A DNA stretch of 64,000 nucleotides from Solirubrobacteraceae bacterium (GCA_030447275.1 JAUJPF010000003.1:62001-126000); one strand, 5' to 3'. Shown: positions 8,110-18,038, numbered from the stretch's first letter. Notes: generated by a model not told the origin, from the letters alone. Program-made: numbers and translations.

Positions 8110-9086
8110 GCCGAGCGGAGCTCCTCGGCCGCCTGCTCGGGGGCCGCGACGTTCAGATGCACGCCGGTCCCCAGCTCGAGCCCGGCGAGCGGGGTGAGCC
8201 GGGGGACGACGTCGATCCGCCAGGAGAAGTGCTCGGCGCCGCGCGGCGCGGTGCGGACCCAGAGGTTCAGCGGCGGGCTCGCCCCGAACCGGCGCCGCAG
8301 GCGCAGCAGCGCGTCGTGCAGCAGCGCGGCCCCGGTCGGGCCGTCGTCCTCGAACCGCGCGCGGACGCGGCGCGGCGCGATCATCAGCTGGTAGGGCAGC
8401 CGCGCGCCGTACGGCGCCAGGAGCACCGCCTCGTCGTCGATGGCGACGACGCGCTCGCGCCGGCGCACCTCGTCCTGCACGAGGTCGGCCAGCAGGTTGC
8501 CGCCCATCGTCCGCGTCGCGTACGCGCCGAAGCGCTCCCGCTCCCGGGCGATCGGCGCCGGGACGAAGTCGAGCGCGTAGAGCTGCGCGTGGGTGTGGGG
8601 CAGCGACGCGCCGCCCTCCCGCCGCTCGTTGACGAGCAGGTGCAGGTACGCGGCCTCGGGGTGCGCGCGCATCCGGTCGCGCCACACGTCGACGGCGAGC
8701 GCGACCTTCTCCGGCTCGAGGTCGGCCAGCGAGCTGACCGGGTCGGGGGCGTTGACGACGACCTCGTGCGCGCCGCGTGCCGCGGTCGCGCTGAACAGGT
8801 CGCGGTTCGGCTGCGGCGCGGGCTCCGGGCTGTCGGGGTCCAGCGCGGGGTAGAGGTTCGGCACGACGCGCACCCTCCAGCCGGGCGTGTCGGGCGCGCT
8901 CCCATCGGCGCGCACCGCGGCGAGCTCGGGCGGCGTGCGGTCCTCGTGGCCTTCGAGGAACGGGTCGGACTCAGGATCGATCGCCTCGGCGGGCGTCGTC
9001 GTCAGGCCGGCGCCCGGGCGCGCTGCGCGGTCGCTCGCGACGATGGTCTTCAGGCCGCTCAGCGGGTCGACCCGGACCTCAGCCAC
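8106..9086 (-). CDS. galT: Galactose-1-phosphate uridylyltransferase-like HIT-superfamily enzyme
   Basis: 326 residues. GalT transfers UMP between UDP-glucose and galactose-1-phosphate in the Leloir pathway. Visible features: VRVVPNLYPALD near residue 74 (typical of GalT N-terminal domain), GAHEVVVNAPDP, and SLPHTHAQLYALDFVP holding the H-x-H-x-Q nucleophile motif, then a second domain with EHFSWRIDVVPRLTPLAGLELGTG. It belongs to the divergent actinobacterial branch, which may act on other sugar phosphates. It overlaps the upstream thioredoxin gene by eight bases and the downstream transporter by four. Confidence 0.8.
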   Translation of the reverse strand: MAEVRVDPLSGLKTIVASDRAARPGAGLTTTPAEAIDPESDPFLEGHEDRTPPELAAVRADGSAPDTPGWRVRVVPNLYPALDPDSPEPAPQPNRDLFSATAARGAHEVVVNAPDPVSSLADLEPEKVALAVDVWRDRMRAHPEAAYLHLLVNERREGGASLPHTHAQLYALDFVPAPIARERERFGAYATRTMGGNLLADLVQDEVRRRERVVAIDDEAVLLAPYGARLPYQLMIAPRRVRARFEDDGPTGAALLHDALLRLRRRFGASPPLNLWVRTAPRGAEHFSWRIDVVPRLTPLAGLELGTGVHLNVAAPEQAAEELRSA

Positions 9087-9666
9087 GGATCGCGTAGCGC
9101 TCGATGTCCGCGAGGAGGTCGTCGACGTCTGAGTAGAAGCCCTGGTGGACCATCACCCGGTTGCCCTCGGCGTCGTAGAACACCGTGTGCGGCGCGCCCT
9201 TCGTCCCCGGCGCCGCCTCGCGCGTGATGCCGCCGCTGCCGTCCTCGAGCGACGGGTACGGGACGGGCCGCGTCTCGAGGAACTTCTCGGCCTTCTCGAC
9301 GTCGTCGACGAGGTTGATGCCGAGGAAGGCGACGCGGTCGCCCACCCGCTGCACCGCGCGCTGGAAGTGCGGGAACTCGAGCTTGCACGGGCCGCACCAC
9401 GAGCCCCACACGTTCACGACGACCGGGTGGCCGCGCAGCTGGCGGAGGCGGCGGCGGAAGTCGTCGGGGTTCGACGCGACGACCTGGTTGCCCTCGCGGT
9501 AGAGCTCGGCGATCGGGGCCGGGGCGTCGTCGACCGCCCGCTGAAGCTCCTTCAGCGACAGGCCCGGGCCGTCGTCGCCGCCGCCGCTGCCGCCGGCCTG
9601 TGTCAGGCCGATGACGAGCGCGGCGACGAGCGCCGCCAGCGCGAGGAAGGGAAGCGCACGACGCAC
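9079..9666 (-). CDS. TlpA/ResA-like thioredoxin, membrane-anchored
   Basis: 195 residues. An N-terminal signal anchor (FLALAALVAALVIGL) and Gly/Asp linker lead to a thioredoxin fold: VVVNVWGSWCGPC with the redox pair Cys91/Cys94, FPHFQRAVQRVGDRVAFLGIN, and cis-proline region GTKGAPHTVFYD. Such proteins act outside the membrane, reducing disulfides in apocytochrome c or other exported proteins; that would fit the ccm genes at 19-22 kb, but the link is inference. GTG start before RRALPFLAL. First gene of the operon thioredoxin-galT-AEC-CAP. Confidence 0.87.
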   Translation of the reverse strand: MRRALPFLALAALVAALVIGLTQAGGSGGGDDGPGLSLKELQRAVDDAPAPIAELYREGNQVVASNPDDFRRRLRQLRGHPVVVNVWGSWCGPCKLEFPHFQRAVQRVGDRVAFLGINLVDDVEKAEKFLETRPVPYPSLEDGSGGITREAAPGTKGAPHTVFYDAEGNRVMVHQGFYSDVDDLLADIERYAIRG

Positions 9667-9675
9667 GGCAACAGC

Positions 9676-9704
9676 TTCGCAGACGTCCGGGGGTGCGCTA
9701 GAAT
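9676..9704 (+). promoter_or_regulatory. Candidate promoter of the helicase gene
   Basis: TTCGCA (9676-9681), a 17-base spacer and TAGAAT (9699-9704). It lies in the 160-base divergent gap between the thioredoxin gene and the helicase, leaving a leader of about 115 bases. Nothing else is seen in the gap. Confidence 0.4.
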
Positions 9705-9826
9705 CGCGGTCAGTGAAGGCCTGACGGAGGTCGTTCACGCCCGACTCCGGCCGCCGCCGGAGTCCCGCGCCGAGCCGCGACAGGAGGCTCGGGGCGCTCA
9801 TCTCTTGATCGACCTGACGAGCCTGC

Positions 9827-12800
9827 ATGGCTGAGCCCACGCCAGCGGCGGCCACCGCCGTGACCCTTCCCGACAGCGACGCGCTTGCGCGCGCCGAGGA
9901 CTTCGCGCGCGAGCCCTTCGTGCTCCCGGGGGAGGACGTCGCCGAGGCGCTCGCGCCCGGCAGCGCCCGCCGCCGCGCGCTCGACGCCGCGCTGGCGGAG
10001 ATCGCCGAGGGGGCCGAGCATCCCTCCACGCAGTGGCGGCGCGAGTTCTCGCTCATGCTCGGCCTCGAGCGCGTCCTCAACGAGGAGGAGCCGAAGCTCG
10101 CCGACGGCGCCCAGCTCAACCCGCATCAGGTCGACGCGCTCTCGGGGACGTTGACCGCGCTCCTGGCCGAGGCGCAGCGGGGCTCCAACGGCGCGGCCCC
10201 GCCGGTGAACGGCGGCAGCAACGGCGCGCCCGCCCCGGAGACGCTCGGCTCGCCCGCGATCCCCGGCGAGGAGGCGGTGCTCGAGGAGGTCCCCGACGAC
10301 GAGGAGCCGCTCGACTGGGACGCCGAGAAGGAGGCCGACGACGAGCAGCTGCCCGAGGCGCCCGAGGATCCCAACGCCCACAAGCGGTTCTGGTTCGAGC
10401 ACGCCACCGGGGCCGGCAAGACCGTCGCCGCCATGGGCTTCGTCGAGGCGTCGCGCACCGGCGGCATCCTCATCCTCACCCACCGGCGCAACCTCGTCGA
10501 CCAGTTCAACGGCGAACTCAAGCAGCGCGGCTACGGCAAGCGCGCCCGGGCGGCGATGCTCGGCGACCAGGACGCCGCCAACGGCCCGGTCACCGTCGAG
10601 ACCTACCAGTGGTTCGTGCGCAACGCCGGCAACATCTCGTCGGCCTACACGGTGGTCATCTGCGACGAGGCCCACACGGCGCTCGGCGAGAAGACTGCCG
10701 CGGCGATCCGCGCGTGGACCGGCCCGCTCTTCATCGGCATGACGGCGACCGGCGCGCTCATCGCCCGGCACGTCACCGACCTCTTCCCGACGCAGACCTC
10801 GCGCTTCGACCTCGCGCAGGCCGCGCGCCGCGGCGTCATCTCGCCGCTGCGCTGCGTGCGGATCCCGCCCGGCCCCGGCGTGCGGACGATCGCCAAGGTG
10901 CCGCTGCGCCGGGGAGAGGTCGACACCGAGTTCGACCAGGAGATGCTGGCCGAGCTGCTCGACCAGCTGCCGTTCAACCTGGCGGCCGCGAACCTCTACA
11001 AGACGCGCTTCAACGGGATGCCCGGCGTCGTCTACGCCGCAAACGTGCGCCACGCGTACAACCTCGCCGAGGCGTTCCGCGAGGAGGGCATCAAGGCCGA
11101 GGGCGTGTCGGGCGAGACGCCGAAGCGCCAGCTCGCCGAGATCCTCGCCAAGTACGAGCGCGGCGACATCGACGTGCTCATCAATGCCCAGCTCCTCGCC
11201 GAGGGCTGGAACTCGCCGCGCGCGACGGTCTGCTTCCACCTCGCCCCGACCGCGTCCAAGCGCATCTACCAGCAGCGCGTCGGCCGCGTGACGCGCCGCC
11301 ACCCGGGCAAGGAGGCGGGCATCGTCGTCGACTTCGTCCACCCCGGGACCAAGCACGACGACCCCGTGGTGACGCTGCACTCGCTGCTCGACCGCGACGT
11401 CTACCGCGGCGGCGCGATCGTCGTCGGGCCGGTGCGCCGCGGCCGCGGCAGGCGGGTGCGCGTCGAGCGCCGCGTGCTGCCGGTGGCCGCCGACGAGAAC
11501 CGGCGGATCGAGGTCTTCGAGCGCGAGCTGTGGCGGATCGCCGTCGAGCACCTGGACTGGGGCGAGCAGATCCAGTGGGCGGCGCTGGCCGGCGCGCGCG
11601 TCGCGCCGAGCGGCTGGCGCCGGGCGCGGGCGATGCTCCACTTCGACCGCGGGGGCGAGCTGAAGCGCGCGTTCCTGCTCACCGCGGTCCAGCGCAACAA
11701 GAACCCGCAGCTGCGCCTGCGCGCGATCCAGGAGATCGCGGCGGCGCGCGACCCCGAGGCGTTCGACAGCGCGCTCGACGAGATCGGGGCTGGCCGCGCG
11801 AGGAGAAGCGCGAGGCGGCCAAGGTCATGCTCCAGTCACTGGCCGACAAGCGCATCGGTCGCCGCGACCAGGCCGATGCGTGGATCTGGCGGGTCGCGGC
11901 GTACACCGCCGAGCTGCACGAGGAGTACGCGGTGCAGCGCTGGCCCGAGACGAAGCGCCTGCTCGGGCTGCTCGCGAACTCGTCCGGCGGCGGCCACGCC
12001 CGCAACGCGCGGCGGCTGCTCCACGCGGCGCGCAAGCAGGACCGCCGGCTCGCCGCCGCGCTGCTCGCGGCGGCCACGCGGTACACGCACACGCCCGAGG
12101 CCGAGGAGCTCCTGCGCGGCGCGCGCACGCGGATGGCCCGCAAGCCGTCCTCGCTCTCGCGCGAGCTGCTGCGCAACTTCCCCAAGGGCCGCCGGGGCCG
12201 CGGGCGCCGCCGCAAGAAGAAGGGCGCCGAGGACGCCGCGGGCGTCACCGCCCGGCGCGAACGGGGCGGCGCTGGCCGCGGCCGGCGCGCTCGACGACGA
12301 CCTCGACGACGACGGCCTCGACGACGACGCGGCCTCCGACGTCCTCGACGACGTGGCCGACGACGACGACGATGACGACACGCCGCCCGACGAGCTGCCC
12401 GAGCGCGACTCCGAGCGCTTCGAGGACGAGACCGACGTCGGCGAGGAGGACGCCGAGCAGGACGACGAGGCGGTCGGCGCCGACCACGACGAGGACCCGC
12501 TCGACCCCGCGCCGCTCGAGGACGTGCCGCGCGCGGGAGCGAAGCCGCGCCGGCGCCGCTCGCGCTCGCGGCGCCGCAAGCCGGCGTCAGAGCGCGCCGC
12601 CGCCGCAGACGCGGCCGCCGCGGCTCCCGGCACCGGCGATCCCGACCTCTCCGCGGAGCGGGCCGAGCTCGAGGGCGACGCCCCGGCCGGCGCGCCGCCG
12701 GCCGAGGTGCGGGCCGACGCCGCCGCCGAGCGCGTGGCCGCCGCCGAGGACGCGCCGGCCCTGAAGCGCCGCCCTGCGCGCCGGCGCGCGCGTGCCGGAG

Positions 12801-12938
12801 CCGACCGCGGAGGAGGCCGCCGCCGCCGTGGAGGCGGCCGCGAGCGCGGTGCTCGCCGCGAAGGGCCGCGGCGCCGCCTCGGCCGATCCTGTCGCCGGCG
12901 AGTCCGACGCCGCCGGCGAGCGCGAGTCCGCGGCCTAG
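9827..12938 (+). CDS. DEAD/DEAH-box (SF2) helicase with acidic/basic C-terminal tail (three frameshifts)
   Basis: Nucleic-acid-dependent ATPase of superfamily 2. Motif I is ATGAGKT (residue ~196), motif Ia ILTHRRNLVDQF, motif II CDEAHTA, motif III MTATG, motif V LLAEGWNSPRA and motif VI QQRVGRVTR. It most resembles the DEAD/DEAH proteins with a restriction-subunit-like core. Past residue ~655 the frame changes near 11793, and again near 12250 and 12790. Reading through these gives a helical region (EKREAAKVMLQSLADKR...), a Lys/Arg-rich patch, a long Asp/Glu-rich tract, an Arg-rich patch, and an Ala/Glu-rich end at the stop. Total about 1037 residues. Function unknown; DNA repair or RNA metabolism are both possible. 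Confidence 0.82.
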
Positions 12939-13963
12939 GTGTAGGCCGCCAGCGGTCGCGCCGCGAGCTGGACCTTCAGCCCCTCGCCGCGGCGGAACGA
13001 CGCGATCGCCGCCGCGTGGTCGTCGAGCGCCGACGTGCGCGTGAGCATCGCGTCGCCGTCGATGACGCGGCGCTCGAGCAGCCGCGCCGCGCGCTCGAAC
13101 GAGTGCAGCCCGGCCATCGAGCCGTTGCTGCGGATCTCGTCGCGGTAGACCCGGAACGGCGAGAAGCTGGCGGGGGCGTCCGCCGCGGCGACGCCGAAGA
13201 GCAGGAACGTCCCGCCGCGGCGCACGCGATCGAGTCCGTCCTCGATCGCCGCGACGGCGCCCGTCGCGTCGATGACGATCTCCCACCCGCCGGGGCGGTC
13301 CAGCGCGTCCGCGCTCGTCGCGGTGAAGTCGGCGCCGAGCGCGGCCGCGCGCGGCAGGCGGTCGGCGTTGCGGTCCACGACCGAGACCGAGCCGGCGCCG
13401 TGGCTGCTCGCGAGCTGGCAGAGCATGAGGCCCATCGTCCCCGCGCCATAGATGAGCACGTGGTCGGCGAGCCGGAGCGTCAGCAGGTCGAACCCGTGCA
13501 CGGCGCACGAGAGCGGCTCGATCAGCGCGCCCCAGCGGCGCGGGAAGCCGTCGCCGAGGACGAACGCGTTCTTGGCCGGCACGGCGGTCAGCTCCGCCCA
13601 GCCGCCGTCGGCGCGGCTGACGCCGATCGCGTCCCAGTTCGCGCACAGGTTCTCGCGCCCGGTGCGGCAGAAGTCGCAGCGCCCGCACACGACGTTCGGC
13701 TCGACGGCCACGAGGTCACCGACGCCGATCCCCGCGACCTCGCGCCCCACCGCGACGACCTCGCCCGCGAACTCGTGGCCGGGCACGATCGGGTAGCGCG
13801 TCGCCTCGAGCTCGCCGTCGAGGATGTGCAGGTCGGTCCCGCAGATGCCGCAGGCGTCGGGGGCGACGACGATCCCGTCCGGCGACGGCTCCGGATCGTC
13901 GACGCGCTCGAGCGCGACCGCTCCCGGCTCGGAGATGACGACCGCCTTCACGGTGGCGGCCAC
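12935..13963 (-). CDS. Zinc-dependent alcohol dehydrogenase (MDR superfamily)
   Basis: 342 residues, NAD(P)-dependent medium-chain dehydrogenase of the sorbitol/threonine dehydrogenase type. Catalytic zinc region DACGICGTDLH (Cys38) with PGHEFAGEV (His63/Glu64); structural zinc cluster CGRCDFCRTGRENLC; nucleotide-binding GAGTMGLMLCQLA, then VVDRNADRL as the acidic end of strand 2, which suggests NAD preference. EPLSCAVHGFD is the conserved substrate/zinc loop. Substrate is probably a polyol or secondary alcohol. It stands alone, convergent with the helicase (four-base overlap). Confidence 0.92.
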   Translation of the reverse strand: MAATVKAVVISEPGAVALERVDDPEPSPDGIVVAPDACGICGTDLHILDGELEATRYPIVPGHEFAGEVVAVGREVAGIGVGDLVAVEPNVVCGRCDFCRTGRENLCANWDAIGVSRADGGWAELTAVPAKNAFVLGDGFPRRWGALIEPLSCAVHGFDLLTLRLADHVLIYGAGTMGLMLCQLASSHGAGSVSVVDRNADRLPRAAALGADFTATSADALDRPGGWEIVIDATGAVAAIEDGLDRVRRGGTFLLFGVAAADAPASFSPFRVYRDEIRSNGSMAGLHSFERAARLLERRVIDGDAMLTRTSALDDHAAAIASFRRGEGLKVQLAARPLAAYT

Positions 13964-14015
13964 GTTACGCCCCCGCCCGGCGGACGCCGTGAAGACGCGG
14001 GGGACGGGCGCTGTC

Positions 14016-14717
14016 TCAGCCGGCGCGTGTGCGCCAAGTTGCTCCGAGGTGGACCTCGCCCGCTCCGAGCGACGTCCTGCCGCCGTCGGGCAGCTCGACG
14101 ACGAGCCTGCCGGAGCCGTCGACGCCGGCGGCGACGCCGGTCCCGCCGCTCCACGCGATCTCGCGCCCGAGGAGCGCGTCGCGCTCGCGCCAGGCCTCGA
14201 TCGTCGCCTCGGCGCCCTCGGCCAGCCGCCGCTCGAGCGCCCGCAGCAGCTCGTCGAGCGTGCGCTCGACGTCGGCCGGCTCGCGCCCCAGCCCGGTCGC
14301 GGTCTCGCGCAGCTCGGCCGGCAGGTCCTCCGCGCGCACGGCGACGTTGACGCCGATGCCGAGCACCGCCCAGCCGTCGAACGGCCGGCCCTCGACGAGG
14401 ATCCCCGCGGCCTTGCGCCCGTCGAGGAGCACGTCGTTCGGCCACTTGATCCGCGCCTCGGGGCCGCAGACGTCGGCGACGGCGACCGCGGCGGCCAGCG
14501 GCACGAGTGACGGCGGGTCGCGCAGCACGAGCGACATCAGCAGCGAACGCCCCGGCGGGGCGGACCATGTCCTCCCCTGTCGCCCGCGCCCGGACGACTG
14601 CTCGGCGGCGGTCACGAGCGCCCCGTGCGGCGCGCCGGCCAGCGCCAGCTCGCGGGCGCGCGTGCTCGTCGAGTCCGTCGCCCGCAGGTGCAGGCGGGGG
14701 AGGCCGAGCGCGCTCAC
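14016..14717 (-). CDS. birA: Biotin--[acetyl-CoA carboxylase] ligase
   Basis: 233 residues. Activates biotin as biotinyl-AMP and attaches it to the carboxyl carrier protein. The catalytic domain has GRGRQGRTWSAPPGRSLLMS (the biotinyl-AMP loop, usual GRGRRGR-x-W), KWPNDVLLDGRKAAGILVE, and GIGVNV. There is no N-terminal helix-turn-helix, so this is the single-function, non-repressor type. The short C-terminal SH3-like domain (GREIAWSGGTGVAAGVDGSG) is present. GTG start overlaps the stop of the SAM hydrolase gene (GTGA), with which it forms an operon. Confidence 0.93.
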   Translation of the reverse strand: MSALGLPRLHLRATDSTSTRARELALAGAPHGALVTAAEQSSGRGRQGRTWSAPPGRSLLMSLVLRDPPSLVPLAAAVAVADVCGPEARIKWPNDVLLDGRKAAGILVEGRPFDGWAVLGIGVNVAVRAEDLPAELRETATGLGREPADVERTLDELLRALERRLAEGAEATIEAWRERDALLGREIAWSGGTGVAAGVDGSGRLVVELPDGGRTSLGAGEVHLGATWRTRAG

Positions 14718-15517
14718 GCGGGCAGGACGCGCAGCTCGCCGTCGAGCGTCGCGCCGAGGCGATCCGCGGCCGAGCCCCGGTTGACGGCGAGCGCGAGCGT
14801 CCGGTACGCGTCCTCGTAGAGCAGCAGCTCGCCCGCTGCGACGTCGGTGAACGCGTGGGCGTAGACCGCGACGTGCTCGTCGCCGCCCGCCTCGACGACG
14901 ACGCTCTGTCCGAGCCGCAGGCCACTGCGGGCCAGCAGCGCGTGCTCGGCGTCGAGAGTGACGTTGCCGTAGCGGTCGATGGCGAGGACGTGGGCGACGA
15001 CCTCGTCGCCCTCCAGGCGTGGGGTCGGCAGGTCGAGCGCGACCAGCTCGGACGGCTCGAGCGGGTCGCCCGTCTCGGCCAGCGCGACGCCGGTGGCGAG
15101 GTGCGCGCCGACGGGGGCGAACAGGTCGCGGCCGTGGAACGTGGCCGACACGGGCACGAGCCGGCACGGCGACGTGCTGATCTCGACCGCCTCGACCGCG
15201 CCGCCGAACCGCTCGGCGGCCGGGAGCAGGACGCCGTTGTCGGGGCCGACGAGGATGCGGTCCTCCTCGGCCGTGCGCAGGGCGATCGCCCGCCGCCGCC
15301 CGCCGACCTCGGGATCGACGACGGCGATGTGGACGCCCGCGGGCGCGAACGGCAGCGTGCGCCGCAGGACGAGCGCTCCGGTGCGGACGTCGTGGCGCGG
15401 GATCCCGTGGGCGATGTCGATGATCCGCGCCTCGGGCGCGATGCCCGCTATCACCAGGTGGCAGACGCCGACGAAGTCGTCCTCGACGCCATAGTCGGTG
15501 AGCAGGGTGACCAGCAC
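14714..15517 (-). CDS. SAM hydrolase / SAM hydroxide adenosyltransferase (DUF62 family)
   Basis: 267 residues, related to fluorinase and chlorinase but of the hydrolytic class that splits S-adenosylmethionine into adenosine and methionine. LLTDYGVEDDFVGVC at the N-terminus holds the ribose-binding Asp; HGIPRHDVRTGALVL, VDPEVGG, GPDNGVLLPA and SATFHGRDLFAPVGAHLA are family signatures; the C-terminal domain has DRYGNVTL. GTG 15517 gives the family-typical start VLVTLLTDYG and lies 8 bases after a TACCCT element, suggesting a leaderless message. Co-transcribed with birA. Confidence 0.88.
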   Translation of the reverse strand: MLVTLLTDYGVEDDFVGVCHLVIAGIAPEARIIDIAHGIPRHDVRTGALVLRRTLPFAPAGVHIAVVDPEVGGRRRAIALRTAEEDRILVGPDNGVLLPAAERFGGAVEAVEISTSPCRLVPVSATFHGRDLFAPVGAHLATGVALAETGDPLEPSELVALDLPTPRLEGDEVVAHVLAIDRYGNVTLDAEHALLARSGLRLGQSVVVEAGGDEHVAVYAHAFTDVAAGELLLYEDAYRTLALAVNRGSAADRLGATLDGELRVLPA

Positions 15518-15525
15518 GGCCCGGA

Positions 15526-15531
15526 AGGGTA
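15526..15531 (-). promoter_or_regulatory. -10 element of a leaderless promoter (SAM hydrolase-birA)
   Basis: TACCCT on the minus strand, eight bases before the GTG start. Too close for a ribosome site, so transcription probably begins at the start codon. Confidence 0.4.
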
Positions 15532-15541
15532 GGCGCGGGCC

Positions 15542-15745
15542 ATGGCCGAACGTGACGACGCACACCTTGCCGACGAGCCCCAGGGCGGTTCGGTGCCGAA
15601 CGACACGCCGACCGGGATGCCGGGCGGCGTCGACGAGGTCGAGCCCGAGCCGCTGGGGCCCGGTCCCGACGACGACGAGGCCGAGGGCGAGGACGCGATG
15701 CCCGGCATCCCGCAGGAGGGCGACGACCCGTACAGCGCGGGCTAG
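15542..15745 (+). CDS. Small acidic protein, 67 residues
   Basis: A short open frame rich in Asp, Glu, Pro and Gly (for example VDEVEPEPLGPGPDDDEAEG), with no hydrophobic segment and predicted disorder. It begins at ATG, divergent from the SAM hydrolase, and ends 12 bases before the cobA-hemD stop. Codon choice matches real genes in the window. Function unknown; it could be a non-coding gap read by chance, so the call is moderate. Confidence 0.5.
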   Translation: MAERDDAHLADEPQGGSVPNDTPTGMPGGVDEVEPEPLGPGPDDDEAEGEDAMPGIPQEGDDPYSAG

Positions 15746-15757
15746 GGTGCGGCGCGC

Positions 15758-17209
15758 CTAGCCGGCAGCGTCGGCGAGCAGCGCGTCGACGAGCCCGTCG
15801 GGCGTGTGCTGCTCGGCTTCGACGTCGGGCTCGACGCCGTGGGCGCGCAGCTCGGCGCTCGTCGCCGGGCCGATCGAAACCGTGCGCGGACCGTCGAGGC
15901 GGCCTCCAACGGCGGCGAGGAAGTGGCGCACGCTCGAGGCGGAGGTGAAGGTCGCGTAGTCGGCGGCCAGCGCCGCCGCGCGCGCGTCGTCGGCCGGCGG
16001 CTCCGCGACCGTCCGGTAGAGCGCGACGATCTCGACCTCGGCGCCGCGCTCGCGCAGCGCGCTCTCGAGCACGTCGCGCGCCTCCTCGGCGCGGACGACG
16101 AGCGCATGGCTCACCGGCACGTCGCGCAGCGCCTCGACGAGTCCCTCGGCGACCGCGCGCTCGGGCACGACGTCGGCCTCGATCCCGCCCGCCCGCAGCG
16201 CGCGGGCCGTGCCCGGGCCGATGGCGGCGATCGTCGGGCCCGCGAGCGCGCGGGCGTCGCGGACCTCCTCGAGCAGCCGCTCGGCGCCGTTCGGGCTGGT
16301 GACGCAGAGCAGGTCGAATCCGGTCGGGTCGGGCAGCGTCGCCGGCAGCGGCTCGATCCGGATCGCCGGCGCCTCGACGACGGTCGCGCCCAGCTCGCGC
16401 AGGCGGGCGGCGAGCGCGCTGGCCTGCGCGCGGGCGCGCGTGACGACGACGCTGCGCCCGCTCAGCGGGCGGCGCTCGAACCACGCGAGCTCGTCGCGCA
16501 GCGCAGCGACGGGCCCGACGACGGTGACCGCGGGCGCCCTGATCCCCGCCGCGTCCTCGGGCAGCCGCTCGAGCGTCGACACCACGCTGCGCTGCCCGGG
16601 AAGCGTCGCCTCCTGCACGATCGCCGCGGGCTCGTCGGCCGGGCGGCCCGCCGCGACGAGCTGCTCGGCGATCCGCGCGAGCTGGCGGACCCCCATGTAG
16701 AAGACGAGCGTCCCCGGGAAGCGGGCGAGCGCCTCCCAGTCGATCGCGGTCTCCGGCTTGGCCGGGTCCTCGTGGCCGGTGACGAACGCGACCGCGCTCG
16801 CGGCGCCGCGGAACGTGACCGGGATCCCCGCGTAGGCCGGCGCGGCGATCCCCGCGGTCACGCCGGGGACGACCTCGAACCCGATCCCGGCGGCGCGCAG
16901 CGCCTGCGCCTCCTCGCCGCCGCGGCCGAACACGAACGGGTCGCCGCCCTTCAGCCGCACGACGGTCCGCCCGGCCCGCGCGTGCTCGAGCAGCAGCCGC
17001 TCGGTCTCGGCCTGCGGGACCTGCGGCCCGCCGCCGATCTTCCCGACGTCGATCAGCTCCGCGGCCGCCGGCGCCGCGTCGAGCGCGTCGCGCGGGATGA
17101 GCTTGTCGTGGAGGACGACGTCGGCGCGCCCGAGCACCTCGAGCGCGCGCGCCGTGAGCAGGCCGGGATCGCCGGGGCCCGCCCCGACGAGGTAGACGAA
17201 GCCGCTCAC
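15758..17209 (-). CDS. cobA-hemD: Uroporphyrinogen-III C-methyltransferase / uroporphyrinogen-III synthase fusion
   Basis: 483 residues. The N-terminal ~245 are the SAM-dependent methyltransferase that makes precorrin-2: YLVGAGPGDPGLLT, VRLKGGDPFVFGRGGEE, VVPGVTA, and VFYMG. The remainder is the ring-closing synthase: SGRSVVVTRARAQASALAARL, LLCVTSPNGAERL, TIAAIGPGTARAL and FTSASSVRHFL. The fusion passes hydroxymethylbilane to uroporphyrinogen III and on to the siroheme/cobalamin branch, while the HemD product also feeds heme. GTG start overlaps the hemC stop (GTGA). Last gene of the moaC-to-hemD operon. Confidence 0.92.
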   Translation of the reverse strand: MSGFVYLVGAGPGDPGLLTARALEVLGRADVVLHDKLIPRDALDAAPAAAELIDVGKIGGGPQVPQAETERLLLEHARAGRTVVRLKGGDPFVFGRGGEEAQALRAAGIGFEVVPGVTAGIAAPAYAGIPVTFRGAASAVAFVTGHEDPAKPETAIDWEALARFPGTLVFYMGVRQLARIAEQLVAAGRPADEPAAIVQEATLPGQRSVVSTLERLPEDAAGIRAPAVTVVGPVAALRDELAWFERRPLSGRSVVVTRARAQASALAARLRELGATVVEAPAIRIEPLPATLPDPTGFDLLCVTSPNGAERLLEEVRDARALAGPTIAAIGPGTARALRAGGIEADVVPERAVAEGLVEALRDVPVSHALVVRAEEARDVLESALRERGAEVEIVALYRTVAEPPADDARAAALAADYATFTSASSVRHFLAAVGGRLDGPRTVSIGPATSAELRAHGVEPDVEAEQHTPDGLVDALLADAAG

Positions 17210-18038
17210 GCGCGCAGCAGCTCCTCGGCGCCGACGGCGAGCAGCCGCTGCGCGATCTCCTGCGCGGCGTCCTCGCCCGCCACCTCGTCGGCGATCCACG
17301 CCGACCCGTCGGCGCGGCCGACGAAGGCGCGGATGCGCGCGCCGTCGGCGTGCACGCCGAGCGCGCTGCGGCAGTCGGCGCCGAGCGCCGCCACCACGGC
17401 GCGCTCGGCCGCGAGCGCGCGCTCGGCCGCGGCGTCGCGCAGCGGCTCGGCCGCCGTGCGCGCCGCGTCGTCGCCGAGCGCGCGCCTCGATCAGCAGCGT
17501 CCCCTGCCCAGCGGCGGGCACGAGGTCGAGGACCGCCTCGATCGCGTCCTCGCGCCCGAGCCGCTCGAGCCCCGCAGCGGCGAGCACGATCGCGTCGGCC
17601 TCGCCGCGGGCCAGCTTGCGCAGCCGCGTGTCGACGTTCCCGCGCAGCTCGACGACGTCGAGGTCGGGGCGCCGCGCGAGGAGCTGCGCGCGGCGGCGCA
17701 GCGAGGAGGTGCCCACCTGGGCGCCCTCCGGCAGCGCGTCCAGCGCGGCCGCGCCGCACAGGGCATCGGCGGGGTTCGCGCGCGGCGGCGCCGCGACGAG
17801 CTCGATCGACTCAGGCCGCTCGACGGGGACGTCCTTCGCGCTGTGCACGGCGAGGTCGACGTCGCCGCGCAAGAGCGCCTCCTCGATCTCCAGCACCCAC
17901 TCGCGCTTGTCGTCGACCGCGCGCCGCATGGTCGCCGCTGGTCACGATCTCGACGATCTCCGCTCCGCCGTCGACGCGCTCGGCCACCCACCGCGCCTGC
18001 GCCAGCGCCAGCGCGCTGCCGCGCGTCCCGATCCTCAC
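17206..18038 (-). CDS. hemC: Porphobilinogen deaminase (two frameshifts)
   Basis: Polymerises four porphobilinogens to hydroxymethylbilane. N-terminal RIGTRGSALALAQARWVAE, then DKREWVLEIEEALLRGDVDLAVHSAKDVP (usual HSLKDVP), GTSSLRRRAQL, and the dipyrromethane-carrying Cys in GADCRSALGVHA. The frame changes near 17930 (between VTSGDHA and RAVDDKREW) and near 17487 (after LLIEARA, before LGDDAARTAAEP). Since the flanks align perfectly to the family, these look like sequence errors rather than decay. GTG start overlaps the hemA stop (GTGA). Confidence 0.88.

Noticed and set aside
12800..14350. Continuation of the helicase frame past 12800 over the alcohol dehydrogenase
   Set aside because: This frame becomes Arg-rich nonsense after the third frame break; the alternative frame ends in a sensible Ala/Glu tail at 12938.
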